Assembly: GCA_947644545.1 (NCBI GenBank)
Contig: CANRZW010000005.1
Location: 1-64,000, forward strand
Reading direction: 5' to 3'
DNA from: an uncultured Lachnospiraceae bacterium
Lineage (GTDB): Bacteria > Bacillota > Clostridia > Lachnospirales > Lachnospiraceae
Length of the DNA stretch: 64,000 nucleotides
Numbering within the stretch: position 1 is the first letter of the stretch; each line of letters opens with the position of its first letter. The translations under genes and the position numbers were made by a program. Below the pieces are notes generated by a model, which did no database searches, was not told the origin of the DNA, and saw only the letters and a program-made list of their open reading frames with translations. Positions 7,029 through 15,347 of the stretch are shown here, one piece after another.

Positions 7029-7898
7029 ATGAAAATGAGCCCTTTTGAACGTAAATTTGGAAAATACGCGATCAGAAATCTTTCCTTTGTGCTGGTGATG
7101 TGCTATGCTGTGGGGTATCTGCTGCAGATGTTCGGCGGACAGGGTCTGTTGTACGGCTATCTTACGCTGGATCCTTATGCGATTCTGCACGGACAGGTGT
7201 GGAGGCTGTTTACATGGATTCTGATTCCGCCGTCAAGCAGTAATATTTTCCTGATGGTCATTATGTTGTATTTCTATTGTTCTATCGGTACGACGTTGGA
7301 ACGGACGTGGGGAACCTATCGGTATAATGTATATTTATTCCAGGGAATGCTGTTTACGATTGCAGGCAGTTTTCTCCTGATGGGCTTCCGCTATCTGTTC
7401 AACGGCGCGGAACTTGCAGGCGGCGCTGTTCCCTATTTCCAGTATGCTTCGTTGTTTTTCAGTACTTACTATATCAATATGTCGATCTTTCTGGCATTTG
7501 CCGCGACTTTCCCGGATGTGCAGGTGCTGTTGATGTTCATCATTCCGGTGAAGGTAAAATGGATGGGTGTCGCCTATGCGGTCATGCTGTTGTTTGAATT
7601 TATGTCGCCGGGGGTGGAACACAAATTTGCGATCGGCGCCTCGCTGCTCAATTTCGTAGTCTTTTTCGTGACCTCCCGGAATATGATGCATCTGAATCCG
7701 AAGCAGATCCACAGACGACATGAGTTTAAGCGGGATGTGAAGCGGAGTGCGGGTATCACCAAGCATAAATGTGCGATCTGCGGCAGAACAGAGGTGGACA
7801 GTCCGGAGCTGCAGTTCAGGTTCTGCTCCAAGTGCGACGGAAATTACGAGTACTGTGAAGAGCATTTGTATACCCATACGCATATCCACAGATCATAG
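7029..7898 (+). CDS. Rhomboid-like membrane protein with C-terminal zinc ribbon
   Basis: An integral membrane protein of 289 residues with about six hydrophobic segments. It shows rhomboid-family landmarks: GQVWRLFTW in the first loop and GTTLERTWG at the end of helix 2. The catalytic GxSG serine motif is missing: the corresponding late helix reads FAIGASLLNF. It is therefore probably a non-proteolytic rhomboid homologue (inference). The C-terminal cytosolic tail has CAICGR, then FCSKCDGNYEYC and a His-rich end (THTHIH), consistent with a zinc ribbon. The start at 7029 has GTGGAG just upstream and fits the promoter; an in-frame ATG at 6999 would be only about 10 bases after the predicted transcription start. 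The sigma-like gene follows after about 100 bases. Confidence 0.75.
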   Translation: MKMSPFERKFGKYAIRNLSFVLVMCYAVGYLLQMFGGQGLLYGYLTLDPYAILHGQVWRLFTWILIPPSSSNIFLMVIMLYFYCSIGTTLERTWGTYRYNVYLFQGMLFTIAGSFLLMGFRYLFNGAELAGGAVPYFQYASLFFSTYYINMSIFLAFAATFPDVQVLLMFIIPVKVKWMGVAYAVMLLFEFMSPGVEHKFAIGASLLNFVVFFVTSRNMMHLNPKQIHRRHEFKRDVKRSAGITKHKCAICGRTEVDSPELQFRFCSKCDGNYEYCEEHLYTHTHIHRS

Positions 7899-7999
7899 AG
7901 GGCAGAGGCAGGGCTGCCGTTTCCGGTATGTCGAAGTATCCATACAGGAAGTGTTACCTGCTGGTGCGTGGAATGCAATAGCAGGAACGGATTATCAGT

Positions 8000-8764
8000 T
8001 TGAAGGATTATGGTAGAAGCGTGAGTACGGAGAAGAAAGAACTTTTATTTGCACAAACCCTGGAGCAGGTCAGGAAGACGGCTAAGGAACAGGGAAATTG
8101 TATCTCGAAGGAGCAGGTGGAGGAAGCTTTTGCGGCGCTTGCTTTAAGCGGAGAACAGATGGGCATGGTGTATGCTTATCTGCACCAGCGTAAGATCGGG
8201 ATCGGAGAGCCGGTAGATCCGGAGGAGTATCTGGCGCCGGAAGAGAAAGATTATCTGGAGACTTATCTGAGTCAGTTGCGGGAACTGCCTACGGTATCTG
8301 ACGGAGAGCGGGAGGCGATTACCCTGTCAGCGATGGCTGGAGATGCGGATGCACGCAGCAGACTAACGGAGTTATATTTGCCGGAGGTGGCCGAGATCGC
8401 GAAGCTTTATGCGGGGCAGGGCGTCTATCTGGAGGATCTGATCGGCGAGGGGAATGTGGCGGCAGCCATGGGCGTTACGATGCTGGGCGCGTTGGAACAC
8501 GCCTCCGAGGCACAGGGAATGCTTGGCAAGATGATCATGGATGCTATGGAAGAGTATATCGCAAGGAACGCGGAGGAAGTGAAGAAGGATCAGCGAATCC
8601 TGGACAAGGTCAACCAGGTGGCCAAGACGGCCAATGAGTTGTACGCGGAGCTGCACCGGAAGGTGACAGTGGAGGAAGTGATGCAGGATTCAGGGCTCAG
8701 CAGGCGCGCGGTTGAGGATGCCATCCGTATGAGCGGGGATAAGATCGAAGCGCTGGTACATTAA
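8000..8764 (+). CDS. Sigma-70-like protein lacking -10 recognition and region 4
   Basis: Shows clear collinear similarity to RpoD-type sigma factors in three places. An N-terminal helix pair resembles region 1.1. ETYLSQLRELPTVSDGER through AEIAKLYAGQG and LEDLIGEGN matches regions 1.2-2.2, the part that binds the core polymerase clamp. VNQVAKTANELYAELHRKVT through SGLSRRAVEDAI matches region 3. Between them, the aromatic promoter-melting and -10 reading residues (the KFSTYATWWIRQ block) are replaced by an unrelated acidic/Ala-rich stretch. The protein stops before region 4 at about 254 residues. It is more likely a core-binding modulator than a normal sigma factor (inference). The start is uncertain: TTG at 8000 or GTG at 8021; neither has a strong ribosome binding site. 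Confidence 0.8.
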   Translation: MKDYGRSVSTEKKELLFAQTLEQVRKTAKEQGNCISKEQVEEAFAALALSGEQMGMVYAYLHQRKIGIGEPVDPEEYLAPEEKDYLETYLSQLRELPTVSDGEREAITLSAMAGDADARSRLTELYLPEVAEIAKLYAGQGVYLEDLIGEGNVAAAMGVTMLGALEHASEAQGMLGKMIMDAMEEYIARNAEEVKKDQRILDKVNQVAKTANELYAELHRKVTVEEVMQDSGLSRRAVEDAIRMSGDKIEALVH

Positions 8765-8775
8765 GAAAAGACAGG

Positions 8776-9210
8776 ATGGTAACGCCGGTGGAACAACAGA
8801 ACAGAGATTTCAAATATTTTATGCAGGATACAGGGTCTTTGTATCTGGGCGCGAAGTACAGTTATGCGGAGATCCTGCAGGATGAGATGGTCACGTTCAA
8901 ATATAAGAGTATTGTGGAGCACTATATCCTGAAAGACACCGATCCGGAGACGACGCTGGAGAGCCAGCTGTATTATATGACGCCGGAACAGTTTTCCTAT
9001 AAAACCTACTTGCAGCTTAAAGCCAGAGTTAAGGTCAGTATGCTGGTGGAGAAGAAGCGTCTGCTTGGCGGAAGCAGTGTGCAGTATGAGGGTAAGGTGA
9101 TGAAGCTGGAAGAGTTTGTGAAGATGAATCTGGCGCAGAAGAAAAAGTGTGGGGTTGTTGTGCAGGAGCTGGTGCTGTCGAAGCTTGGCGTGATGGCGTT
9201 CAGCGTTTGA
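8776..9210 (+). CDS. Hypothetical protein, about 140 residues
   Basis: I do not recognise the family. The protein is soluble and basic, with a conserved-looking N-terminal half (DFKYFMQDTGSLYLGAKY) and a Lys-rich C-terminal half ending in LVLSKLGVMAF. There is no signal peptide. It starts 11 bases after the sigma-like gene, so the two are almost surely cotranscribed. The ATG at 8776 sits immediately after AGGA; a GTG at 8788 has that AGGA at a more normal distance and may be the real start. A terminator follows the stop codon. Confidence 0.65.
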   Translation: MVTPVEQQNRDFKYFMQDTGSLYLGAKYSYAEILQDEMVTFKYKSIVEHYILKDTDPETTLESQLYYMTPEQFSYKTYLQLKARVKVSMLVEKKRLLGGSSVQYEGKVMKLEEFVKMNLAQKKKCGVVVQELVLSKLGVMAFSV

Positions 9211-9231
9211 GAATAATTAAGTTGATTTGCG

Positions 9232-9262
9232 AACCGCAGGATAGACAACTGCGGTTTTTGCT
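9232..9262 (+). terminator. Rho-independent terminator
   Basis: Arms AACCGCAG (9232-9239) and CTGCGGTT (9249-9256), then TTTGCTTT. It closes the rhomboid/sigma-like/hypothetical unit. Confidence 0.8.
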
Positions 9263-9291
9263 TTACTAAATTTTAGTTTGGGTGGTATACT
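9262..9291 (+). promoter_or_regulatory. Extended -10 promoter of the M16C peptidase gene
   Basis: TTTACT (9262-9267), 18-base spacer ending in TGG, then TATACT (9286-9291). It begins right at the end of the previous terminator. Confidence 0.6.
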
Positions 9292-9345
9292 ATAAATTAA
9301 ATGTAACGCAGTGAAAGACGTGAAGGAAAGGAGTTTATACAGACT

Positions 9346-12267
9346 ATGCAGATAGAACAGTTACAGGCGTATACGGTGATCGAGAAACGGGAGATCAAGG
9401 ATTTAAATTCGGTCAGTTATTTACTGAAACATAATAAGACAGGGGCCAGAGTAGCGCTTTTGTCGAATGATGACGAGAACAAGGTATTTTATATCGGGTT
9501 TCGGACGCCGCCGAAGGACAGTACGGGGGTGGCGCATATCGTGGAGCACACGGTTCTGTGCGGGTCAGATAAGTTTTCGGTGAAGGATCCGTTTATCGAA
9601 CTGGCTAAGGGATCTTTGAATACCTTTCTGAACGCCATGACTTATCCGGATAAGACGGTGTATCCCGTGGCCAGCTGTAATGCGAAGGATTTCCAGAATC
9701 TGATGGATGTTTATCTGGACGCGGTGCTGCATCCCAATATCTATCGGGAGGAGAAGATCTTCAGACAGGAGGGCTGGCACTATGAGATGGAGAATGCTGA
9801 TGATGAGCTGACGATCAACGGCGTTGTTTACAGTGAGATGAAGGGGGCTTACTCTTCGCCGGATGACGTGCTGGAGCGGGAGATTATGAATTCGCTGTAT
9901 CCGCATACGGCTTACGCGGTGGAGTCAGGTGGAGATCCGGACGTGATTCCTGAGCTTACTTATGAAGATTTCCTGGCATTCCATCAACGGTACTATCATC
10001 CTTCCAACAGTTATATCTATCTGTACGGGGATATGGATATGGCGGAGAAGCTTGCGTATATTGACGAGGAATATCTCTCCAAATATGATGCGCTTACGGT
10101 GGACTCCGTGTTGTCAACGGAGCCTGCTTTTTCGGAGATGCGAAGCGTAGAGAGAGAGTATTCCATCATGGAAAGTGAATCCGAGCAGGATAACAGCTAT
10201 CTGGCCTACAATGTCTCGCTGGGGGAACTGCCGGATCCTAAGTTCTGTAACGGGTTTGCGGCATTGGCGGATGTGCTGTGTTCGATGCCGGGCGCGCCGG
10301 TCAAGCAGGCGCTGCTGGATGCGGGAATCGGCACAGATTTAAGCTGTCTGTACGATACGGGTGTGAAGCAGCCTTATTTTTCCGTGATCGCGAAGAATGC
10401 CAACGTGGAGCAGAAGGAGGAGTTTATCCGGATTATAGAAGATACACTGCAGGAGATAGCGCAGAAGGGACTTGATAAGAAGTCGCTGTCAGCCAGCCTG
10501 AACAACAGTGAGTTCAAATACAGAGAGGCGGACTTTGGCTCTTATCCGAAGGGACTGATGTATGGCCTGCAGATGTTGGAGACCTGGCTGTATGACGACA
10601 GCAGGCCCTTTGTGGAGGTGGAGCTGTTAGAGATCTACCGGGAACTGAAACAGGAAGTGGAGACTTCTTACTACGAAGAGATGATCAGAACCTGTCTGAT
10701 CGACAATCAGCATAAGAGCGTGGTGGTCGTGAGACCTGTTAAGGGGTTGACGGGCCAAAAGGAGAAGGCGCTGGCGGAGGAACTCGCAAAGCGCAAGGCG
10801 TCCATGAGCAGAGAGGAGATCGAGAAGATCGTACAAGAGACAGAGGCGCTTGTGCAGTATCAGGAGGAGCCGAGCGCGAAGGAGGATCTGGAGAAGATCC
10901 CGCTGCTGTCCAGGGCGGATATGAAGAAGGAGGCCATGCCTTACACCAATGAGGAAAAGAAAGTCGGCGATACGGTGCTCTTGTATCACGATATTTACAC
11001 GAACGGGATCGGATATCTGCGCTTTATGTTTGATCTAAGGCAGGTGCCGGCGGAACTGTTCCCTTATGTCGGCGTCTTAAAGACAGTGCTCGGCCTGGTG
11101 GATACAGAACATTACAGCTACAGTGAACTGTACAATGAGATCAATCTGCAGACAGGCGGTATTGCGCCGGCGGTGAACACCTATACGGATGCAGGGAATC
11201 TGGAGAAATATACGGCTACGCTGGATCTGAAGGTGAAGGTATTGTATGAGAATCTTCCGCAGGCTTTTGCGCTGGCGGAGGAGATCCTGACAAAGTCGGA
11301 TTATACGAGCGCGAAGCGGCTCTATGAGCTGGTGGCGGAGGCGCGCTCCTGCAAGCAGGCGAATATGTTGTCGGCGGGGCATACACTGGCGGCAGGCCGG
11401 GCGATGGCCTATCAGTCCAAGCCGGCGATGGTGCTGGAGCATATTAACGGGCTTCCTTTTTACCGTCTGTTAGAAGGGTTGGAGAAGGAGTTTGAGGGAA
11501 GAAAAGAAGAGCTGACATCCAAGCTGCAGGCGGTTGTCCGTTATATCTTCCGTCCGGAGAATCTTCTGGTGGACTATACGGCACAGCAGCAGGGACTTGC
11601 GGGGATCGAACCGTTGATCGAGAAGTTTAAGGCCGGGCTGTATACGGATCCAGTGGAAACGAGCGGCTACGATCCGGTTCCGGTGAAGAAGAATGAAGGT
11701 TTTATGTCCTCGGCTCAGATTCAGTATGTGTGTCGTGCCGGCAATTTCGTGAAAAAGGGATTGCCATACAACGGTGCGCTGCGCGTACTGCGTGTGCTGA
11801 TGGGGTATGATTATCTGTGGACACAGGTGCGCGTAAAGGGTGGCGCCTATGGTTGTATGTGCAATTTCGGCAAGGCAGGGGACAGCTATTTCGTATCTTA
11901 CCGGGATCCGAATCTGGAAAAGACCATCGATGTGTATGAGAAGGCGGCGGAGCATATCGCACATTTCGAGGCGGATGAGCGTACGATGACGCAGTATATT
12001 ATCGGAGCGGTGAGCGAACTGGATATGCCGCTGACACCGTCGGCTAAGGGAATGTATTCTCTGACAGGTTATATGACCCATTATGATCTCGCACAGGTAC
12101 AGAAGGACAGGGATGAACTGCTGGCAGCGGATGCGGATACGATTCGTGGCCTGGCGGCATATATCCGGGCCTTTATGGAGGATGATTGTCTGTGTGTTGT
12201 GGGCAATGAGGAGAAGATCAAGGAGAATGCGAAACGGTTTGGAGAGATTGCGTATCTTTTTCACTAG
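9346..12267 (+). CDS. M16C insulinase-family zinc metallopeptidase (PreP-like)
   Basis: A 973-residue peptidase of the pitrilysin/presequence-protease branch. It has the inverted zinc motif HxxEH at residues 64-68 (HIVEH), inside the typical VAHIVEHTVLCGS context. The downstream zinc-ligand Glu is in VVYSEMKGAYSSP, about 100 residues later. The length fits the single-chain M16C class with two catalytic-size halves joined by a hinge. The C-terminal half carries the expected substrate-binding R/Y motif (RVKGGAYGC). There is no signal peptide, so it most likely acts in the cytosol on oligopeptides. AAAGGAG precedes the ATG by about 14 bases. The lipoprotein gene follows after 22 bases. Confidence 0.93.
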   Translation: MQIEQLQAYTVIEKREIKDLNSVSYLLKHNKTGARVALLSNDDENKVFYIGFRTPPKDSTGVAHIVEHTVLCGSDKFSVKDPFIELAKGSLNTFLNAMTYPDKTVYPVASCNAKDFQNLMDVYLDAVLHPNIYREEKIFRQEGWHYEMENADDELTINGVVYSEMKGAYSSPDDVLEREIMNSLYPHTAYAVESGGDPDVIPELTYEDFLAFHQRYYHPSNSYIYLYGDMDMAEKLAYIDEEYLSKYDALTVDSVLSTEPAFSEMRSVEREYSIMESESEQDNSYLAYNVSLGELPDPKFCNGFAALADVLCSMPGAPVKQALLDAGIGTDLSCLYDTGVKQPYFSVIAKNANVEQKEEFIRIIEDTLQEIAQKGLDKKSLSASLNNSEFKYREADFGSYPKGLMYGLQMLETWLYDDSRPFVEVELLEIYRELKQEVETSYYEEMIRTCLIDNQHKSVVVVRPVKGLTGQKEKALAEELAKRKASMSREEIEKIVQETEALVQYQEEPSAKEDLEKIPLLSRADMKKEAMPYTNEEKKVGDTVLLYHDIYTNGIGYLRFMFDLRQVPAELFPYVGVLKTVLGLVDTEHYSYSELYNEINLQTGGIAPAVNTYTDAGNLEKYTATLDLKVKVLYENLPQAFALAEEILTKSDYTSAKRLYELVAEARSCKQANMLSAGHTLAAGRAMAYQSKPAMVLEHINGLPFYRLLEGLEKEFEGRKEELTSKLQAVVRYIFRPENLLVDYTAQQQGLAGIEPLIEKFKAGLYTDPVETSGYDPVPVKKNEGFMSSAQIQYVCRAGNFVKKGLPYNGALRVLRVLMGYDYLWTQVRVKGGAYGCMCNFGKAGDSYFVSYRDPNLEKTIDVYEKAAEHIAHFEADERTMTQYIIGAVSELDMPLTPSAKGMYSLTGYMTHYDLAQVQKDRDELLAADADTIRGLAAYIRAFMEDDCLCVVGNEEKIKENAKRFGEIAYLFH

Positions 12268-12289
12268 AAGACCGTATGGGAGGAAGCGT

Positions 12290-13432
12290 ATGAAGAAGAG
12301 AAAGAAATATAGGTATCGATATGTCAGCGGTTTACTGCTCACTTGCCTGCTTGCGGCGGCGCTGTCCGGCTGCGGTAGCTCCGGAAGTAAAGGAACCTAC
12401 GCTTATGAGAATGCAGCTGCAGATACGGCAGCTGCCGAAGCCGGCGGCGGATTCTATGAGGAGGCCGTGGCGGAGGAGGGAGTGGCGGAAACCAGTGATG
12501 TGCAGGAAGGGGCGGAGGGGCCTGAGATAACACAGCAGGCTGTCTCCGAGCGGAAGTTGATCAAGAACGTGACGCTGGACGTGGAGACGGAGCAGTTTGA
12601 TACGCTGCTGCCGTCCATCGAGCAGCGGGTTGCGGCACTGGGCGGTTACATAGAGGAGATGTCCACTTTCAGCAGGAACGAGCAATATGCCAAGGACTAT
12701 CAGGGTACGAAATACCTGCGTTATGCCAGCATTACAGTGCGGATACCACGGCAGCAGCTGGAGGTATTTCTGGAAGAGATTGGGCAGCGGACCAACGTGA
12801 CAAGCCGCTCCGAGCGTGTGACTGACGTGACGCTGCAGTATGTAGATCTGGAGAGTCATAAGAAGGCGCTTCTCACGGAACAGGACAGACTGCTGGAACT
12901 GATGAAACAGGCGGAATCGGTGGAGGATATCATAGCGATCGAGGGACGTTTGTCCGAGGTGCGTTACCAGATCGAGAGCATGGAAGCGCAGCTGCGTACT
13001 TTTGACAATAAGATCGATTACAGCACTGTTTATCTGGGTGTGGATGAGGTGGTGCGTTATTCTCCGTCGGAGGGCGCTTCCATAGGTGACCGGATCCACA
13101 GAGGTTTTCTGGAGAGCGTGGAAGATATCGGTATTGAGATACAGGATACGTTGATTTGGTTTGTGATCAACATCCCCTATCTGGTTGTCTGGCTGGTAAT
13201 GATCGGTATTGTCATCGTCATCGTGTTCATTTTGGTGAAAGTATCGGCGAAGCTGGCGGCAAAGCGGCCGAAGCGGCGTAAAAAGACGTATTCCGGTTAC
13301 AACCCATATGACCCGTATGCACCATATGCCCCGAACCAGACAATTGGTTCCGGTAGAGAGAACAGCCGGCAGGAGGAGCAGACTGCTGATCGTGCAAAGC
13401 CAGGTGAAGAGAACACATCTGCAGATAAATGA
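12290..13432 (+). CDS. DUF4349 lipoprotein
   Basis: A 380-residue envelope protein. A lipoprotein signal with lipobox LSGC ends near residue 28. A low-complexity Ala/Glu linker follows. The DUF4349 domain covers about residues 90-270 (RKLIKNVTLDVET, AALGGYIEE, ASITVRIP, VTDVTLQYVDLE, a coiled-coil and IDYSTVYLGV). A transmembrane helix (about 295-320) and a Tyr/Pro-rich tail (YNPYDPYAPYAP) complete it. The start at 12290 has GGGAGGAAG upstream; the longer in-frame extension overlaps the peptidase gene and is not supported. Family function is unknown; the domain occurs in envelope proteins of many Bacillota. Confidence 0.88.
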   Translation: MKKRKKYRYRYVSGLLLTCLLAAALSGCGSSGSKGTYAYENAAADTAAAEAGGGFYEEAVAEEGVAETSDVQEGAEGPEITQQAVSERKLIKNVTLDVETEQFDTLLPSIEQRVAALGGYIEEMSTFSRNEQYAKDYQGTKYLRYASITVRIPRQQLEVFLEEIGQRTNVTSRSERVTDVTLQYVDLESHKKALLTEQDRLLELMKQAESVEDIIAIEGRLSEVRYQIESMEAQLRTFDNKIDYSTVYLGVDEVVRYSPSEGASIGDRIHRGFLESVEDIGIEIQDTLIWFVINIPYLVVWLVMIGIVIVIVFILVKVSAKLAAKRPKRRKKTYSGYNPYDPYAPYAPNQTIGSGRENSRQEEQTADRAKPGEENTSADK

Positions 13433-13483
13433 GGATCTGTCATGGAAGCAGAGAAGAGAAAACGGCCGAGAGAAAATGCATAG

Positions 13484-13525
13484 GAGCAAATAGCTAAGAG
13501 CAAATAATTAAGAGAAAATAGCTAA
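13484..13525 (+). repeat. Three tandem 14-bp units upstream of era
   Basis: Units 13484-13497, 13498-13511 and 13512-13525 follow GAGCAAATAGCTAA with one or two differences each, and a partial fourth unit follows. They fill much of the gap between the DUF4349 gene and era. No function is evident. Confidence 0.7.
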
Positions 13526-13559
13526 GAGAAGAGAAAACGGAGAAAGCAGACAGAAGCAT

Positions 13560-14474
13560 ATGCAGGAAAATCAAAACAGACAATTTAAATCCGGGTTTGC
13601 CACTTTGATCGGCAGACCCAATGTAGGGAAATCAACGCTGATGAACGCATTGGTCGGGCAGAAGATCGCCATTACGTCGAATAAACCGCAGACGACCAGG
13701 AACAGGATTCAGACGGTCTATACTTCTGAGGAGGGGCAGATCGTATTTCTGGACACGCCGGGTATTCATAAGGCGAAGAACAAGCTTGGCAGCTATATGG
13801 TCAACGTGGCGGAGCGCACCATGGAGGATGTGGATGTGATCCTCTGGCTGGTGGAGCCGACGGACTATATCGGCGCCGGGGAACAGCATATCATCGAACA
13901 GTTGAAAAGGACGAAAACACCTGTTATTTTAGTGATCAATAAAATTGACACCGTTCAGAAGGAGCTGATCCTTACCTATATAGATGCCTACAGGAAGCAG
14001 TTGGACTTTGCAGAGATCGTGCCGGTATCCGCCTTGAAGAAGGATGGTATGGAGGTGCTGATCGGCTGTATTATGAAGTACCTGCCGTATGGGGAGCCTT
14101 TTTACGATGAAGATACCGTGACGGATCAGCCCATGCGGCAGATTGTGGCGGAGCTGATCAGGGAGAAAGCGCTGCGCTGCCTGGAGGATGAGATCCCGCA
14201 CGGGATCGCGGTGACGATCGAGCTGATGAAATTCCGCAAACGCATTGTAGATATCGAGGCGACCATCGTCTGTGAGCGGGAATCCCACAAGGGGATCATC
14301 ATTGGCAAACAGGGCAGTATGCTTAAGAGGATCGGTTCCCTGGCCCGGCCGGATATCGAAGAACTGGTGGAGTGTCAGGTCAATCTGAAGCTTTGGGTGA
14401 GAGTAAAGAAGGACTGGCGGGACAGTGATTATCTGTTGAAAAATTTCGGCTATAACCCGAAAGAAACGGAATAG
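13560..14474 (+). CDS. era: GTPase Era
   Basis: Essential GTPase that binds 16S rRNA and helps 30S subunit maturation. It has 304 residues, the family norm. G1 is GRPNVGKS, the switch I Thr lies in KPQTTRNRIQ, G3 is DTPGIH and G4 is NKID. The C-terminal KH domain (from about residue 210) has IIIGKQGSMLKRIG, the GxxG loop for RNA binding. It lies upstream of recO, a common order in Bacillota. The ribosome binding site (CGGAGAAAG) is somewhat distant from the ATG. Confidence 0.97.
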   Translation: MQENQNRQFKSGFATLIGRPNVGKSTLMNALVGQKIAITSNKPQTTRNRIQTVYTSEEGQIVFLDTPGIHKAKNKLGSYMVNVAERTMEDVDVILWLVEPTDYIGAGEQHIIEQLKRTKTPVILVINKIDTVQKELILTYIDAYRKQLDFAEIVPVSALKKDGMEVLIGCIMKYLPYGEPFYDEDTVTDQPMRQIVAELIREKALRCLEDEIPHGIAVTIELMKFRKRIVDIEATIVCERESHKGIIIGKQGSMLKRIGSLARPDIEELVECQVNLKLWVRVKKDWRDSDYLLKNFGYNPKETE

Positions 14475-14533
14475 AAAAAGGCAAATCTGCGAACCCTATC
14501 ATTATACATCAGCAAAGGATCAGGGGGCGTAAG

Positions 14534-14710
14534 ATGAAGGAGATAAATTACTGGGATAAGTTTATGATAACAGGCAGGATTGATGATTTTCTGGCATATA
14601 GAAATGCGGCACAGGATGAAAAGATAGAGACAAGTGAGGGGAAGGAAGGGTCAGGAGAACATTCTCATGCAGGAATATACACAGATTACGGGAATGGTTT
14701 TAAAGGCTGA
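14534..14710 (+). CDS. Small protein between era and recO, 58 residues
   Basis: A short reading frame with an excellent ribosome binding site (AGGGGGC, 6 bases before the ATG). It begins MKEINYWDKFMITGRIDDFL, a Trp/Phe-containing amphipathic start that I recall seeing at the same place, just ahead of recO, in related Lachnospiraceae. Only this N-terminal part looks protein-like. The C-terminal half is low-complexity and overlaps the recO start (14667) in another frame by 44 bases. Function unknown. The overlap could couple its translation to recO. Confidence 0.65.
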   Translation: MKEINYWDKFMITGRIDDFLAYRNAAQDEKIETSEGKEGSGEHSHAGIYTDYGNGFKG

Positions 14711-15314
14711 GCCGATAGGCGAGTACGACAGAAGGGTGGTACTGCTGACGAAGGAGAAAGGAAAGATATCCGCTTTTGCCAGAGGGGCGCGCAAGCCTAA
14801 CAGCAGGTTACTGGCGGCAACCAATCCTTTCTCTTTCGGAGAATTCAAATTGTACGCGGGCAGAAGCTCCTACACGCTGATCGATGCCACGATCAGCAAT
14901 TATTTCGAGGGATTGCGGGAAGATTTTGAAGGCGCCTACTATGGCATGTATTTCCTCGAAGTAGCGGATTACTATACGAGAGAGAATAACGACGAGAAGG
15001 AGATGTTAAAGCTTCTGTACCAGTCACTGCGGGCCGTATTACATAAGGGGATTCCTAACAGGCTGATCCGTTGTATCTTCGAGATGAAGGCGATGGTGGT
15101 CAACGGCGAATTTCCGGGAATGCCGGCAGAGGGTGTGTGGGAGGAATCTACGGCTTACGCGGTGTCGTATATTATGAATTCGGGTGTTGAAAAGTTGTAT
15201 ACGTTTACGGTAAAGGAGAACGTGCTGGCAGAGCTTCGGACGATCGCGAATGATTATCGGAGGAGATATCTTGACAGGACGTTTAAAAGTCTTGAAATTG
15301 TGGATAATCTTTAA
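14667..15314 (+). CDS. recO: DNA repair protein RecO
   Basis: Recombination mediator that works with RecR/RecF in loading RecA onto gaps. The N-terminal OB-fold is clear: ITGMVLKAEPIGEYDRRVVL, then KGKISAFARGARKPNSRL and NPFSFGEFKLY. It has 215 residues, shorter than the usual 240-250. The zinc-binding CxxC of many RecO proteins is not present in the C-terminal helical part. The start at 14667 has AGGAG about 9 bases upstream; an in-frame GTG at 14634 is less likely. Confidence 0.93.
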   Translation: MQEYTQITGMVLKAEPIGEYDRRVVLLTKEKGKISAFARGARKPNSRLLAATNPFSFGEFKLYAGRSSYTLIDATISNYFEGLREDFEGAYYGMYFLEVADYYTRENNDEKEMLKLLYQSLRAVLHKGIPNRLIRCIFEMKAMVVNGEFPGMPAEGVWEESTAYAVSYIMNSGVEKLYTFTVKENVLAELRTIANDYRRRYLDRTFKSLEIVDNL

Positions 15315-15347
15315 TATAATGTAATGCAGTATGTGGGAGGATAGAGT

